Of a DNA stretch of 14,658 nucleotides, positions 1-6,519 are shown piece by piece (position 1 is the stretch's first letter; every line of letters begins with the position of its first letter). Position numbers and translations under genes: made by a program. The notes beneath the pieces were generated by a model. That model ran no database searches, was not told where the DNA came from, and worked only from the letters and a program-made list of their open reading frames with translations. The DNA comes from Clostridiaceae bacterium (GTDB lineage Bacteria > Bacillota > Clostridia > Oscillospirales > Acutalibacteraceae). The DNA is taken from contig JAEDNG010000010.1 of the NCBI GenBank assembly GCA_016302625.1, forward strand, positions 1-14,658, written 5' to 3'.

Positions 1-54
1 AACCTACGCATGCAGCAGTCAAAGTGCTGTGTCTTACCGCTTGACGACACCCCA
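1..54 (-). tRNA. tRNA-Gln (anticodon UUG), 3' part cut by the window edge
   Basis: Read on the minus strand, the sequence starts TGGGGTGTCGTCAAGCGGTA, the typical 5' end of a bacterial glutamine tRNA. A perfect 5-bp anticodon stem (29-25 with 17-13) encloses the loop CTTTGAC, giving anticodon TTG at 22-20. The window ends inside the T arm, so the rest of the T arm, the 3' acceptor strand and CCA are not visible. It lies in the same direction as tRNA-His, 53 bases downstream of it. Confidence 0.93.
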
Positions 55-74
55 AGGTGCATATTAAATTATTG

Positions 75-106
75 AAAAAGCGACTTGATTAAACAAGCCG
101 CTTTTT
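75..106 (-). terminator. Hairpin between tRNA-His and tRNA-Gln, probable intrinsic terminator
   Basis: A long inverted repeat has arms at about 75-87 and 94-106 (AAAAAGCG-n-CTTG and CAAG-n-CGCTTTTT) and a six-base loop. On the minus strand the descending arm ends in a T run, as in a Rho-independent terminator just after the tRNA-His CCA end. The stem is mirrored with A and T runs, so it could act in both directions. Only about 20 bases separate it from the start of tRNA-Gln. Confidence 0.7.
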
Positions 107-107
107 A

Positions 108-185
108 TGGGGTGGAAGATGGGACTCGAACCCACGGTCTCCAGTGCCACAAACTGGCGCTTTAACCAACTAAGCTACATCCACC
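108..185 (-). tRNA. tRNA-His (anticodon GUG)
   Basis: A complete minus-strand cloverleaf. The extra G(-1) typical of histidine tRNAs (position 185) faces C73 (position 111), and CCA is encoded at 110-108. The anticodon stem CCAGT/ACTGG encloses loop TTGTGGC, giving GTG at 150-148. The T arm contains TTCGAGT, and the D arm has a GCTT/AAGC stem. One oddity is a U-U mismatch at the sixth acceptor pair (179 against 117); the other six pairs are Watson-Crick. A strong promoter lies directly upstream. Confidence 0.97.
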
Positions 186-199
186 GTAGCGCAAGAACT

Positions 200-227
200 A
201 TTATACCATAACGGCTCGTTTTGTCAA
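200..227 (-). promoter_or_regulatory. Sigma-A promoter of tRNA-His
   Basis: On the minus strand a perfect -35 TTGACA (227-222) is followed by a 16-base spacer and a perfect -10 TATAAT (205-200). A TG one base upstream makes it an extended -10. The expected start near 193 is only a few bases from the tRNA 5' end, as expected for a stable-RNA gene. Confidence 0.88.
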
Positions 228-276
228 TAAAAATTTTCGTTTTTTTAAAATATTTTCAAATAGTTTTTTCCTGAAA

Positions 277-489
277 CTAAAGCGAAAAATCCTCAGGAGT
301 ATAGTTATCGGCTATTTTAACCTGCTCGGGTATACGCTTAATCGGGTCGTATTTGTAATGTCGGCAGGAATCTCTTGAGCCTGTCACTCCGTGCTTTTTG
401 CATAGCACCTCGCCCGTGAAAAGTGAGGACTTTCCGAATACGCAGTACATGCAGGAATGGGGAAGCTTTTTATTAAATACGTGAGCCAT
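277..489 (-). CDS. Small Cys-rich conserved hypothetical protein (70 residues)
   Basis: A 70-residue soluble protein with no signal peptide. Four cysteines, C13, C16, C30 and C42, form a CxxC...C...C layout that suggests one bound metal ion, zinc being most likely. A YDPIKR stretch follows at 47-52. From memory, short proteins with a CxxC pair, a later Cys-Arg and a final YDPxKR are common unnamed proteins in Clostridia, but I know of no established function. The ATG at 489 has an AAGGAT Shine-Dalgarno seven bases upstream. The gene lies 40 bases downstream of the ylbJ-like gene on the same strand, so the two may be co-transcribed; a TATAAT at 534-529 could instead give it its own promoter. 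The zinc role is inference. Confidence 0.78.
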   Translation of the reverse strand: MAHVFNKKLPHSCMYCVFGKSSLFTGEVLCKKHGVTGSRDSCRHYKYDPIKRIPEQVKIADNYTPEDFSL

Positions 490-528
490 ATTTACATCCT
501 TTCCGCCGCTTTCATAGCGGTTTTATTT

Positions 529-534
529 ATTATA
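529..534 (-). promoter_or_regulatory. Possible -10 element for the 70-residue gene
   Basis: A perfect minus-strand TATAAT overlaps the stop codon of the ylbJ-like gene, about 40 bases upstream of the small gene. No good -35 is seen at 16-18 bases (the best match is TGGAAA), and there is no extended -10. A small CCGCT/AGCGG hairpin (505-519) lies between it and the Shine-Dalgarno. Weak support. Confidence 0.3.
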
Positions 535-1573
535 CAATATCGTCAAGGATTTTTCCAGTCCTATTTTTTGTATAAAGAGTTATTAATAATACTATCACCA
601 TGCAGAGCATTGAAACAGAGAGGGAAAGGGTGCTGTACGACGGAGCGAAACGAACCGCGGCGGAAACCGTGAGCGGGATATTAAATATTTTAAGCAAAAG
701 AGCGGTTATACCTACAGATAGCAGACCGTGAGCGATTCTTGAGGCCGCAAAAATCGGATAACTGATTTTTAAACGATCACCCACGCTAATTATCTGACAC
801 CATATGCAAAAGCCGGCAAAGCCTAACAAAAACGCGATTATTAATATGTTCCGCGTCTTTGAAACCGCGTTTGTAACCTCTAAAAGCGATGAAAAGTATT
901 TTATAAACGGCAGTTTTTCGGAATAAAAATTTATATACGAAATAATTGTTGAAAAGAAAATCACGTAAGCGCATATTGAGAAAACTGCGCTTGCCGCCTC
1001 GGAAACGCAGGTTACAAAGTTATCTGCGGTGCTTTTGTATGCCTGTTCTTCTTTTTTTGCTTCTTCACCCTTAATAAAACGACCGAAAACAAGGCTTAAA
1101 ATAAAGGAAGAAACAATATGTGCGGCAAGCAGTATATATCCGACTGCTTTTGAGCCGATAATTCCGCCTCCGACTGCCAATATAACGAACGCCGGACCGG
1201 CGTTTACACAGTAATTAAGCATAATTCCCGCGTTTTCAGGGGATATCCGCCTTAATTTTACCGCTTCGTTTAAAAGCTTTGCTCCGATTGGGTAGCCGCC
1301 GATAAAGCTTAAAAGCATGAGGCTGAACAGTTCCGGCGAAAGCCCGAAAACCTTTTTGGTAAAGGGAGCGGCAAATTTAAAAATATCAAGCGCGCCGGAC
1401 TTCATAATAAAAAGCACGCAGGCGGTAAAAGGGAAAAGAGAGGGAATTATTACCCGTCCCGACAGCAGTATGCCCTCGGCGGCGCCGCCGGTGCAAAGAC
1501 CGGGTTTTAAAATTATCAGAACAACAAACGCGACCGCGCAAACTGCGGAAATAACCGTGCTCGGCTTTTTCAT
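530..1573 (-). CDS. ylbJ: YlbJ-like sporulation integral membrane protein
   Basis: A 347-residue polytopic membrane protein rich in hydrophobic helices. The first segment spans about residues 7-24, and further segments continue to a basic C-terminus. Residues 32-56 carry the pattern of the YlbJ family and of nucleoside-recognition (Gate) membrane proteins, with GILLSGRVIIPSLFPF as the key stretch. In B. subtilis, YlbJ is a mother-cell membrane protein needed for proper spore formation; its transported substrate is not settled. B. subtilis YlbJ is somewhat longer, at about 400 residues. The ATG at 1573 is preceded by GGTGAG at a suitable distance. The gene diverges from yqfC, which fits a sporulation role. 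It could also be a general Gate-family transporter, but the yqfC/yqfD neighbours favour YlbJ. Confidence 0.82.
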   Translation of the reverse strand: MKKPSTVISAVCAVAFVVLIILKPGLCTGGAAEGILLSGRVIIPSLFPFTACVLFIMKSGALDIFKFAAPFTKKVFGLSPELFSLMLLSFIGGYPIGAKLLNEAVKLRRISPENAGIMLNYCVNAGPAFVILAVGGGIIGSKAVGYILLAAHIVSSFILSLVFGRFIKGEEAKKEEQAYKSTADNFVTCVSEAASAVFSICAYVIFFSTIISYINFYSEKLPFIKYFSSLLEVTNAVSKTRNILIIAFLLGFAGFCIWCQIISVGDRLKISYPIFAASRIAHGLLSVGITALLLKIFNIPLTVSAAVRFAPSYSTLSLSVSMLCMVIVLLITLYTKNRTGKILDDIV

Positions 1574-1665
1574 GATTTCTCACCGCTTTCCTAAAATAAC
1601 TATATGCTTTTACGAATTATTATAATCATAAATTCATAACATTAATTGCAGGGGAGTTGTAAGCA
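1574..1665. promoter_or_regulatory. Divergent control region between ylbJ-like and yqfC
   Basis: This 92-base AT-rich gap separates two divergent sporulation-type genes, so it should hold both promoters. Candidate sigma-E-like sites can be drawn. On the plus strand GAATTAT (1614-1620) lies 14 bases upstream of CATAACAT (1635-1642). On the minus strand GATTATA lies about 14 bases upstream of CATATAGT. The matches are partial, and a TATAAT at 1621-1626 has no proper -35. The yqfC Shine-Dalgarno, AGGGGAG, is at 1650-1656. The assignment to sigma-E rests mostly on the known regulation of these genes in Bacillus. Confidence 0.4.
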
Positions 1666-1965
1666 GTGTCAAAAAAATTTAAATTCAAATCCGATAAACC
1701 GAAGGAGAAATGGCGGATTTTCGGCTGTTCCGATATGCAGCTTGAGTCCGATTATGTTAAAGGGCCGCATTTGGAGCTTTTCGGCAATAGGGAAATAATC
1801 GTCGAGGGCTGTATGGGCGTGCTCGAATACAGCGATTCATATTTAAAGCTGAGATTACCGAAAGGCGCCCTTACGGTTTGCGGAGGGTGCTTTGATATCG
1901 TTTCGTTTGAGGGGACGACAATAACCGTTAAAGGGAAAATTTCCTCCCTCGAATTTTGTGTTTAG
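1666..1965 (+). CDS. yqfC: Sporulation protein YqfC (YabP/YqfC family)
   Basis: A 99-residue protein whose length and pattern match the YabP/YqfC family. It has a basic N-terminus, then predicted beta strands around LELFGNREIIVEGCMGVLEY, KLRLPKGALTVCGG and TITVKGKISSLEF. YqfC is a mother-cell sporulation protein of unknown biochemical role, expressed under sigma-E in B. subtilis and almost always followed by yqfD. The start is GTG at 1666 with AGGGGAG at 1650-1656 and a nine-base spacer. The stop codon almost touches the yqfD start, so translation is probably coupled. Residues 1-15 are strongly basic and may contact the membrane or nucleic acid; this is speculation. Confidence 0.9.
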   Translation: MSKKFKFKSDKPKEKWRIFGCSDMQLESDYVKGPHLELFGNREIIVEGCMGVLEYSDSYLKLRLPKGALTVCGGCFDIVSFEGTTITVKGKISSLEFCV

Positions 1966-1974
1966 GTGAATGTT

Positions 1975-3138
1975 ATGCTGTGGCTTTACAGATTTATTAT
2001 AGGTTTTCTGGAAGTGGAATTTTCGGGAGATATAGCTGAGAAAATTCTGAATATCTGCGCTAAAAACGGGATTTCGCTTTGGAATACAAAAAGAAAAGGC
2101 GCAAAAATACGCTGTTTAATTACCGTCAGGGATTTTAAAGCGCTGCCGAAGATAACAGTAAAAAGCGGAATAAGGGTGCATATTTTAAAGAAACACGGAC
2201 TGCCTTTTATCGAAAGAAAATATAAAAACCGTTTCGGTATACCGATAGGCGCGGCTCTTTTTTTCGCAATTCTCGCCTTTATGTCGCGTTTTGTCTGGTC
2301 GGTTGAGGTCTGCGGAAACAAAAGCGTTCCCGAAAGCGAGATTATAGCGGCATGCAATAAAATCGGTATTTACGAGGGTATAAGCAAAAAGGATATAGAT
2401 CCGAAAAACGCACGGCAAAAACTTCTTTTGGAAACAGATAAGCTGGCATGGGCGTCGCTTAATATCGAGGGCTGCCGGCTTACCGTCAATGTTACCGAGA
2501 TAGGCGAAAAGGTTGATATTAACACACCGACTAACCTTAAAGCTACGGCGGACGGGATAATAACAAAAATAGATGTGACTTCGGGCAACTGTGTTGTGAA
2601 GGTGGGCGATACGGTTGCGAAAGGCGACCTGCTTGTTTCCGGAATACTTGAAAACGCGTCGGGCACAAGATTTGTTCATTCGTCAGGCTCGGTGACGGCA
2701 AAAACCGAAAGAGAGATAACGGTATCCGCACAGTACAAAAGGAAAGAAATAAATAAAACGGGTAAAACTAATAAAAAAAGCGTTCTGTCTGTCTTCGGTA
2801 TTAAAATTCCGCTATATTTAGGAAAAGAGAACAAAAGCTTCGAGGCACATGCCAAGGTCGAAAATTTATCGCTCCTCGGCAAAAGACTTCCGATAAGAGT
2901 TTATACGAAAATTTTTGAATATACCGAGGAAAAAGAGGTTACATTAGGAAAAAAAGAGCTTGAAAAAGAGCTTGAAAGGCTGTTTTATGAGCAAACGGAG
3001 TTAGAAAATATCGGCGATTTTGAGGTCAAAAATCGTGAAATTGACGAAATTGAGGGCGGAATGAGCCTAAAAATGCTGATTTCAGCAGAGGAGAACATAG
3101 AAAATCAGGAAATTATATTATTTAATACTGGAAATTGA
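1975..3138 (+). CDS. yqfD: Sporulation protein YqfD
   Basis: About 387 residues from ATG 1975, close to the roughly 400 of B. subtilis YqfD. An N-terminal cytoplasmic part of about 85 residues is followed by one membrane helix (IGAALFFAILAFMSRFVW, about residues 88-105). Next comes a POTRA-like segment (VEVCGNKSVPESEI...) resembling FtsQ/DivIB, then a basic beta-rich domain. The last 60 residues are charged and rich in Glu and Lys. The family is required for sporulation and acts in the mother cell, but its mechanism is unknown. A GTG at 1966 is in frame nine bases upstream, directly after the yqfC stop. I prefer ATG 1975 because AGGTGA (1964-1969) then serves as Shine-Dalgarno. Co-transcribed with yqfC. 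Confidence 0.9.
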   Translation: MLWLYRFIIGFLEVEFSGDIAEKILNICAKNGISLWNTKRKGAKIRCLITVRDFKALPKITVKSGIRVHILKKHGLPFIERKYKNRFGIPIGAALFFAILAFMSRFVWSVEVCGNKSVPESEIIAACNKIGIYEGISKKDIDPKNARQKLLLETDKLAWASLNIEGCRLTVNVTEIGEKVDINTPTNLKATADGIITKIDVTSGNCVVKVGDTVAKGDLLVSGILENASGTRFVHSSGSVTAKTEREITVSAQYKRKEINKTGKTNKKSVLSVFGIKIPLYLGKENKSFEAHAKVENLSLLGKRLPIRVYTKIFEYTEEKEVTLGKKELEKELERLFYEQTELENIGDFEVKNREIDEIEGGMSLKMLISAEENIENQEIILFNTGN

Positions 3139-3147
3139 GAGAAATTA

Positions 3148-3156
3148 TGGTATAAT
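3148..3156 (+). promoter_or_regulatory. Extended -10 promoter in front of phoH
   Basis: TGGTATAAT (TG, one base, then a perfect TATAAT at 3151-3156) lies in the 54-base gap between yqfD and phoH. The -35 is poor (CTGGAA at a 17-base spacing), as is common for extended -10 promoters. It would let the housekeeping genes be transcribed independently of the sporulation pair upstream. The phoH Shine-Dalgarno AAGGAGA follows at 3179-3185. Confidence 0.55.
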
Positions 3157-3192
3157 ATAATATATTTGTGAATATTTGAAGGAGACGAAAGC

Positions 3193-4152
3193 TTGTTTGA
3201 GCAAACGGTTGATATCGAACGTATTGAGCAAATCGTAAACCTGTTCGGTAATTTTGATGAGAATATTAAACGCATCGAGAAAAAATACAGCGTTATAATA
3301 ACCTCGTTCGGCAGTCAGATAAAAATTAAAGGCGACGTGAATGATGTTATGAACGCGGCGCGCACGGTCGAAGGCTTAATCACCATGATAAACAAGGGCG
3401 AGCAGATTACCGACCAGAGCATAGAGTACGTCGCTTCTCTCGTTGAGGACGGCGAGGACGGTAAGCTAAGCGCCGTTACCGATGCCAACTGCGTTTGTAT
3501 CACATCAAAGGGCAAGCCGGTCAAGCCTAAAACCATCGGTCAAAGGCAGTATGTCGAGGCAATCAAGCAAAACACCATTACCATCGGCGTAGGCCCTGCG
3601 GGAACGGGAAAAACCTATCTTGCGGTGGCAAGCGCGGTGAGCGCTTTTCGTGCAAAGCAGGTCAATCGGATAATTCTTACCCGTCCGGCTGTTGAGGCAG
3701 GTGAAAAGTTGGGCTTTCTTCCGGGAGACCTCCAGCAGAAGGTCGACCCGTATCTCCGCCCGCTTTATGACGCGCTGTTCGACATGATGGGAGCGGAAAA
3801 CTTTCAGAAATGCCAGGAGCGCGGCGATATTGAGGTGGCACCGCTTGCCTATATGCGCGGCAGAACGCTTGATGACAGCTTTATCATTTTAGACGAAGCG
3901 CAGAATACCACGACCGAGCAGATGAAGATGTTTTTAACCCGCTTGGGTTTTAACTCAAAGGCGGTCGTTACGGGCGATATAACTCAGATAGATTTGCCCG
4001 ACGGCAAAAAATCCGGGCTAAAAGACGCTGTTCGTATCCTTAAAAATGTTGACGATATCGCAATCCATTATCTGACGGGCAGGGACGTTGTACGTCATCG
4101 GCTTGTACAGGAAATTATAAAAGCTTATGAAAGAAGTGCTGAGAAGAAATGA
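3193..4152 (+). CDS. phoH: PhoH-family P-loop ATPase
   Basis: A 319-residue protein, the usual length for bacterial PhoH/YbeZ proteins. A KH-like N-terminal segment (about 20-80) precedes the PhoH ATPase domain (about 110-315). Visible motifs are Walker A GPAGTGKT (134-141), Walker B with D234-E235 in ILDEAQNTT, and a later TGDITQIDLP sensor segment. PhoH proteins are cytoplasmic RNA-linked ATPases, thought to work with YbeY in RNA processing and ribosome maturation. Translation starts at TTG 3193 with AAGGAGA seven bases upstream. The stop overlaps the ybeY start by four bases (ATGA), which supports joint action. In B. subtilis yqfF (pgpH) lies between phoH and ybeY; here nothing does. Confidence 0.95.
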   Translation: MFEQTVDIERIEQIVNLFGNFDENIKRIEKKYSVIITSFGSQIKIKGDVNDVMNAARTVEGLITMINKGEQITDQSIEYVASLVEDGEDGKLSAVTDANCVCITSKGKPVKPKTIGQRQYVEAIKQNTITIGVGPAGTGKTYLAVASAVSAFRAKQVNRIILTRPAVEAGEKLGFLPGDLQQKVDPYLRPLYDALFDMMGAENFQKCQERGDIEVAPLAYMRGRTLDDSFIILDEAQNTTTEQMKMFLTRLGFNSKAVVTGDITQIDLPDGKKSGLKDAVRILKNVDDIAIHYLTGRDVVRHRLVQEIIKAYERSAEKK

Positions 4153-4631
4153 GCGTAAAAGTAAACATTACGGACAATCAGAAAAAAATCAAGCTGCCTA
4201 CGGGGACAAGGCTGCTTATAAGAAAGGCGTGCATCGCTACCTTGAAGTTTCAGGGCTTTGAGGATTCTGCGGAGGTAAATGTGACGCTTGTAAACGACGA
4301 AATGATAAAGGAAATGAACAAGCAGTTCCGCGACATCGATTCGTCAACCGACGTTTTGTCTTTCCCTTTAGGTGAAAACGGAAATTACGATACCAACCCC
4401 GAAACCGGCGCAAAAATGCTCGGAGACATTGTTATTTCGGTTGAGCACGCATTGGCGCAGGCAAATTTGTACGGTCACGGAATTGAGCGAGAGGTGGCTT
4501 TTCTTACGGTTCATTCAATGCTTCATCTGTTAGGCTACGACCATGAAAAGGGCGGACTTGAAAAGACGATAATGCGCGAAAAAGAGGAAGAAATACTCGA
4601 CGCGCTGGGTCTTGCTATCAATAAAATATAA
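4149..4631 (+). CDS. ybeY: Endoribonuclease YbeY
   Basis: A 160-residue protein with the family signature HSMLHLLGYDH at 122-132. H122, H126 and H132 are the zinc ligands of this single-strand endoribonuclease. Upstream, STDVLSFPLGE (about 59-69) is another conserved YbeY segment. YbeY takes part in 16S rRNA 3'-end maturation and 70S ribosome quality control, in partnership with PhoH/YbeZ and Era. The ATG at 4149 overlaps the phoH stop, so the two are translationally coupled. Era follows after 30 bases. The dgkA and cdd genes that separate ybeY from era in B. subtilis are absent here. Confidence 0.96.
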   Translation: MSVKVNITDNQKKIKLPTGTRLLIRKACIATLKFQGFEDSAEVNVTLVNDEMIKEMNKQFRDIDSSTDVLSFPLGENGNYDTNPETGAKMLGDIVISVEHALAQANLYGHGIEREVAFLTVHSMLHLLGYDHEKGGLEKTIMREKEEEILDALGLAINKI

Positions 4632-4661
4632 GTTTACATAATACTTTTAAGGAACGGTTAA

Positions 4662-5579
4662 ATGAACGAGAAATCCGCTTTTATCACAATAATTGGCAGA
4701 CCGAATGTCGGCAAGTCGTCGCTTATGAACCGCATTTTGGGTCAAAAGGTCGCTATAGTGTCGGACAAACCTCAGACCACGCGTACTAAAATAATGGGCG
4801 TTTACACAAAGGGCGCGGACCAGCTTGTTTTTATCGACACTCCCGGCTTTCATAAGCCGCGGAACATGCTTGATAAAAGCATGAACAAGGCTGTCGGGGA
4901 CGGAATGGCGGATGTTGACGCGGCGGTGCTTGTGGTTGAAGCAAAGCCGAAATTCAGTCTTGAGGGCGGACTGCCGCCGGCTGAAACCGAGCTTATAAAA
5001 GAGCTTAAAAGAAGACGGCTTAAAGCCGTTCTTGTTATCAATAAAATTGACATTCTCGAAAATAAAGAGGAGCTTTTAACTTTAATTGCTCAGTATATGG
5101 GTCAATTTGAGTTTGAGGCGGTCGTGCCGCTTTCCGCAAAAACGGGAGACGGCGTGGATATATTTTTAAGCGAGGCGTTTAAGTTTGTAAAAACGTCGCC
5201 GCATTATTTCTCGGATGATGACATAACCGACCAGCCCGAAAAGGTCATGGTTGCCGAGATGATTCGCGAAAAGCTGCTGATTTTGCTTGACAAAGAGGTG
5301 CCGCACGGAATAGCGGTCGACCTTGAACGCTTTGTCGAGCGCGACACGGCGGACGGTGAGCCGATTTTAGACGTTGAAGCGACGATTATTTGCGAGAAAG
5401 AGTCTCACAAGGGTATTATAATCGGCAAGGGCGGTGCGATGCTTAAAAAAATCGGAACCCTTGCAAGGCGCGATATCGAGGAATTTTTCGGCATACGCGC
5501 GTCTGTAAAATTATGGGTAAAGGTTAAGGAAGATTGGCGCAACCGTCAGGGTTTGATTCATACATTTGGATTAGATTAA
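4662..5579 (+). CDS. era: GTPase Era
   Basis: A 305-residue protein with all expected motifs: G1 GRPNVGKS (12-19), G2 PQTTRTKI (about 38-45), G3 DTPG (59-62), G4 NKID (127-130) and G5 SAK (158-160). The C-terminal KH domain carries the loop IGKGGAMLKKIG (around 254-265). Era binds the 3' end of 16S rRNA during 30S assembly and couples ribosome maturation to growth. Length and domain order are standard for Era (about 300 residues). The ATG at 4662 has TAAGGA at 4648-4653. It follows ybeY by 30 bases on the same strand, and both proteins act on 16S rRNA maturation. Confidence 0.97.
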   Translation: MNEKSAFITIIGRPNVGKSSLMNRILGQKVAIVSDKPQTTRTKIMGVYTKGADQLVFIDTPGFHKPRNMLDKSMNKAVGDGMADVDAAVLVVEAKPKFSLEGGLPPAETELIKELKRRRLKAVLVINKIDILENKEELLTLIAQYMGQFEFEAVVPLSAKTGDGVDIFLSEAFKFVKTSPHYFSDDDITDQPEKVMVAEMIREKLLILLDKEVPHGIAVDLERFVERDTADGEPILDVEATIICEKESHKGIIIGKGGAMLKKIGTLARRDIEEFFGIRASVKLWVKVKEDWRNRQGLIHTFGLD

Positions 5580-5663
5580 TCTGTTTACTTTAATTTCCTA
5601 TCATAATAGAAAACATAAAGCTAAAACTTTTAATGTTATCTTTTATTATAGGCGGGGAAGTAA

Positions 5664-5828
5664 ATGGAAACTGAAAAATCATGGGAAAAATTTTTATTCA
5701 GCGGTAAGGTTGACGATTATTTGAATTTTGTAAATTCGCGCAGGGAGAAAGAAATCAGTGAAGGAAACGGAAACGCGTTTTACAACGGAAGCTTTAGTGA
5801 TAAAGGAAATGAAGGTAGGGGAGAGTGA
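5664..5828 (+). CDS. yqzL: YqzL-like small protein between era and recO
   Basis: ATG 5664 has GGGGA at 5654-5658 as Shine-Dalgarno and opens a 54-codon frame beginning METEKSWEKFLFSGKVDDYL. Residues 7-22 fit, from memory, the YqzL family pattern (aromatic W-x2-F, then TG/SG-x-(I/V)-x2-YL). B. subtilis yqzL, about 47 residues and of unknown function, sits at the same place between era and recO. The frame does not stop before recO: it continues 71 bases into it in another frame and ends at TGA 5826. The last 20 or so residues are therefore low-complexity read-through (rich in Gly, Asn and Ser) and unlikely to be conserved. Position, Shine-Dalgarno and N-terminal pattern support a real gene; homology rests on a short stretch. 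Confidence 0.68.
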   Translation: METEKSWEKFLFSGKVDDYLNFVNSRREKEISEGNGNAFYNGSFSDKGNEGRGE

Positions 5829-6516
5829 CCGTTTGGTTACTCTCTTTACGCGTGATTACGGCATAATCCGCGCGTTTGCGTCGGGAGCAAAGTCTATAAA
5901 ATCCAAAAAAGGTGCGGCTACAAGTCTGCTTACATATTCGAGCTTTACCGTATTAAAGAAAAAGGACACCTATAAAATTTACGAAGCTACCCCGATAAGG
6001 GTGTTTTTCGGAGCAGGAAGCGATATATCGGTTTTGGCTTTGGCGCAGTATTTCTGCGAATTAAGCGGCGTTATGGTCTCAGCAGGAACACCTGACGGCG
6101 AGTTTCTAAGGCTTATTTTAAATTCACTTCATTTTTTAACCAAGGAAAACCGCTTTCCGCCGCTTATTAAGGCGGTAACAGAGCTGCGAGCCGCGGCGAT
6201 TTCCGGCTTTATGCCCGATTTGGTGGCGTGCGGCGGCTGCGGAAAATTTGAGGACGATATAATGTATTTCGACCTGTCGGGCGGCGCGCTTTACTGCAAG
6301 GACTGTAAGCCGACTGATATAAAGACCGAGCCTATTGACAGGACTATACTTTCGGCTATGCGGCATATTGTATATTCCGAGTTTCAGAAGCTGTATTCAT
6401 TTACGGTACCTAACGAGAGCGCAAAGCGACTTTCCGAGTTAACCGGCGAATACATTATGTACCAGACCGACAACCGTTTCGCGGCTTTAGACTTTTACAA
6501 CAGCATTAAGGAGTAA
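5758..6516 (+). CDS. recO: DNA repair protein RecO
   Basis: A 252-residue protein, matching the usual length of about 250. An N-terminal OB fold (about 8-80, with ALVIKEMKVGESDRLVTLF) is followed by a helical domain. A four-cysteine zinc site typical of Gram-positive RecO comprises C158 and C161 (CGGC) with C180 and C183 (CKDC). RecO acts with RecR to load RecA onto SSB-coated single-stranded DNA in gap repair and recombination. The start is GTG 5758 with AGGGAG at 5742-5747. The first 71 bases overlap the yqzL-like frame, and the mutS2 Shine-Dalgarno is embedded in the last codons of recO. Confidence 0.95.
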   Translation: MKETETRFTTEALVIKEMKVGESDRLVTLFTRDYGIIRAFASGAKSIKSKKGAATSLLTYSSFTVLKKKDTYKIYEATPIRVFFGAGSDISVLALAQYFCELSGVMVSAGTPDGEFLRLILNSLHFLTKENRFPPLIKAVTELRAAAISGFMPDLVACGGCGKFEDDIMYFDLSGGALYCKDCKPTDIKTEPIDRTILSAMRHIVYSEFQKLYSFTVPNESAKRLSELTGEYIMYQTDNRFAALDFYNSIKE

Positions 6517-6519
6517 AAC

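Noticed and set aside
505..519. CCGCT/AGCGG hairpin followed by a T-rich tract on the plus strand
   Set aside because: No plus-strand gene leads into it. On the minus strand, where the genes run, no T run follows, so it is unlikely to be a terminator.
457..672. 71-codon plus-strand frame across the small Cys-rich gene and the ylbJ end
   Set aside because: No ribosome binding site, and it overlaps two supported genes in antisense.
2185..2679. 164-codon minus-strand frame opposite yqfD
   Set aside because: Antisense to a well-supported gene, with no family resemblance.
5612..5637. AT-rich imperfect hairpin (AACAT...ATGTT) between era and the yqzL-like gene
   Set aside because: The stem is weak, bulged and AT-only, and a chance origin in AT-rich sequence is likely; I do not call it a terminator.
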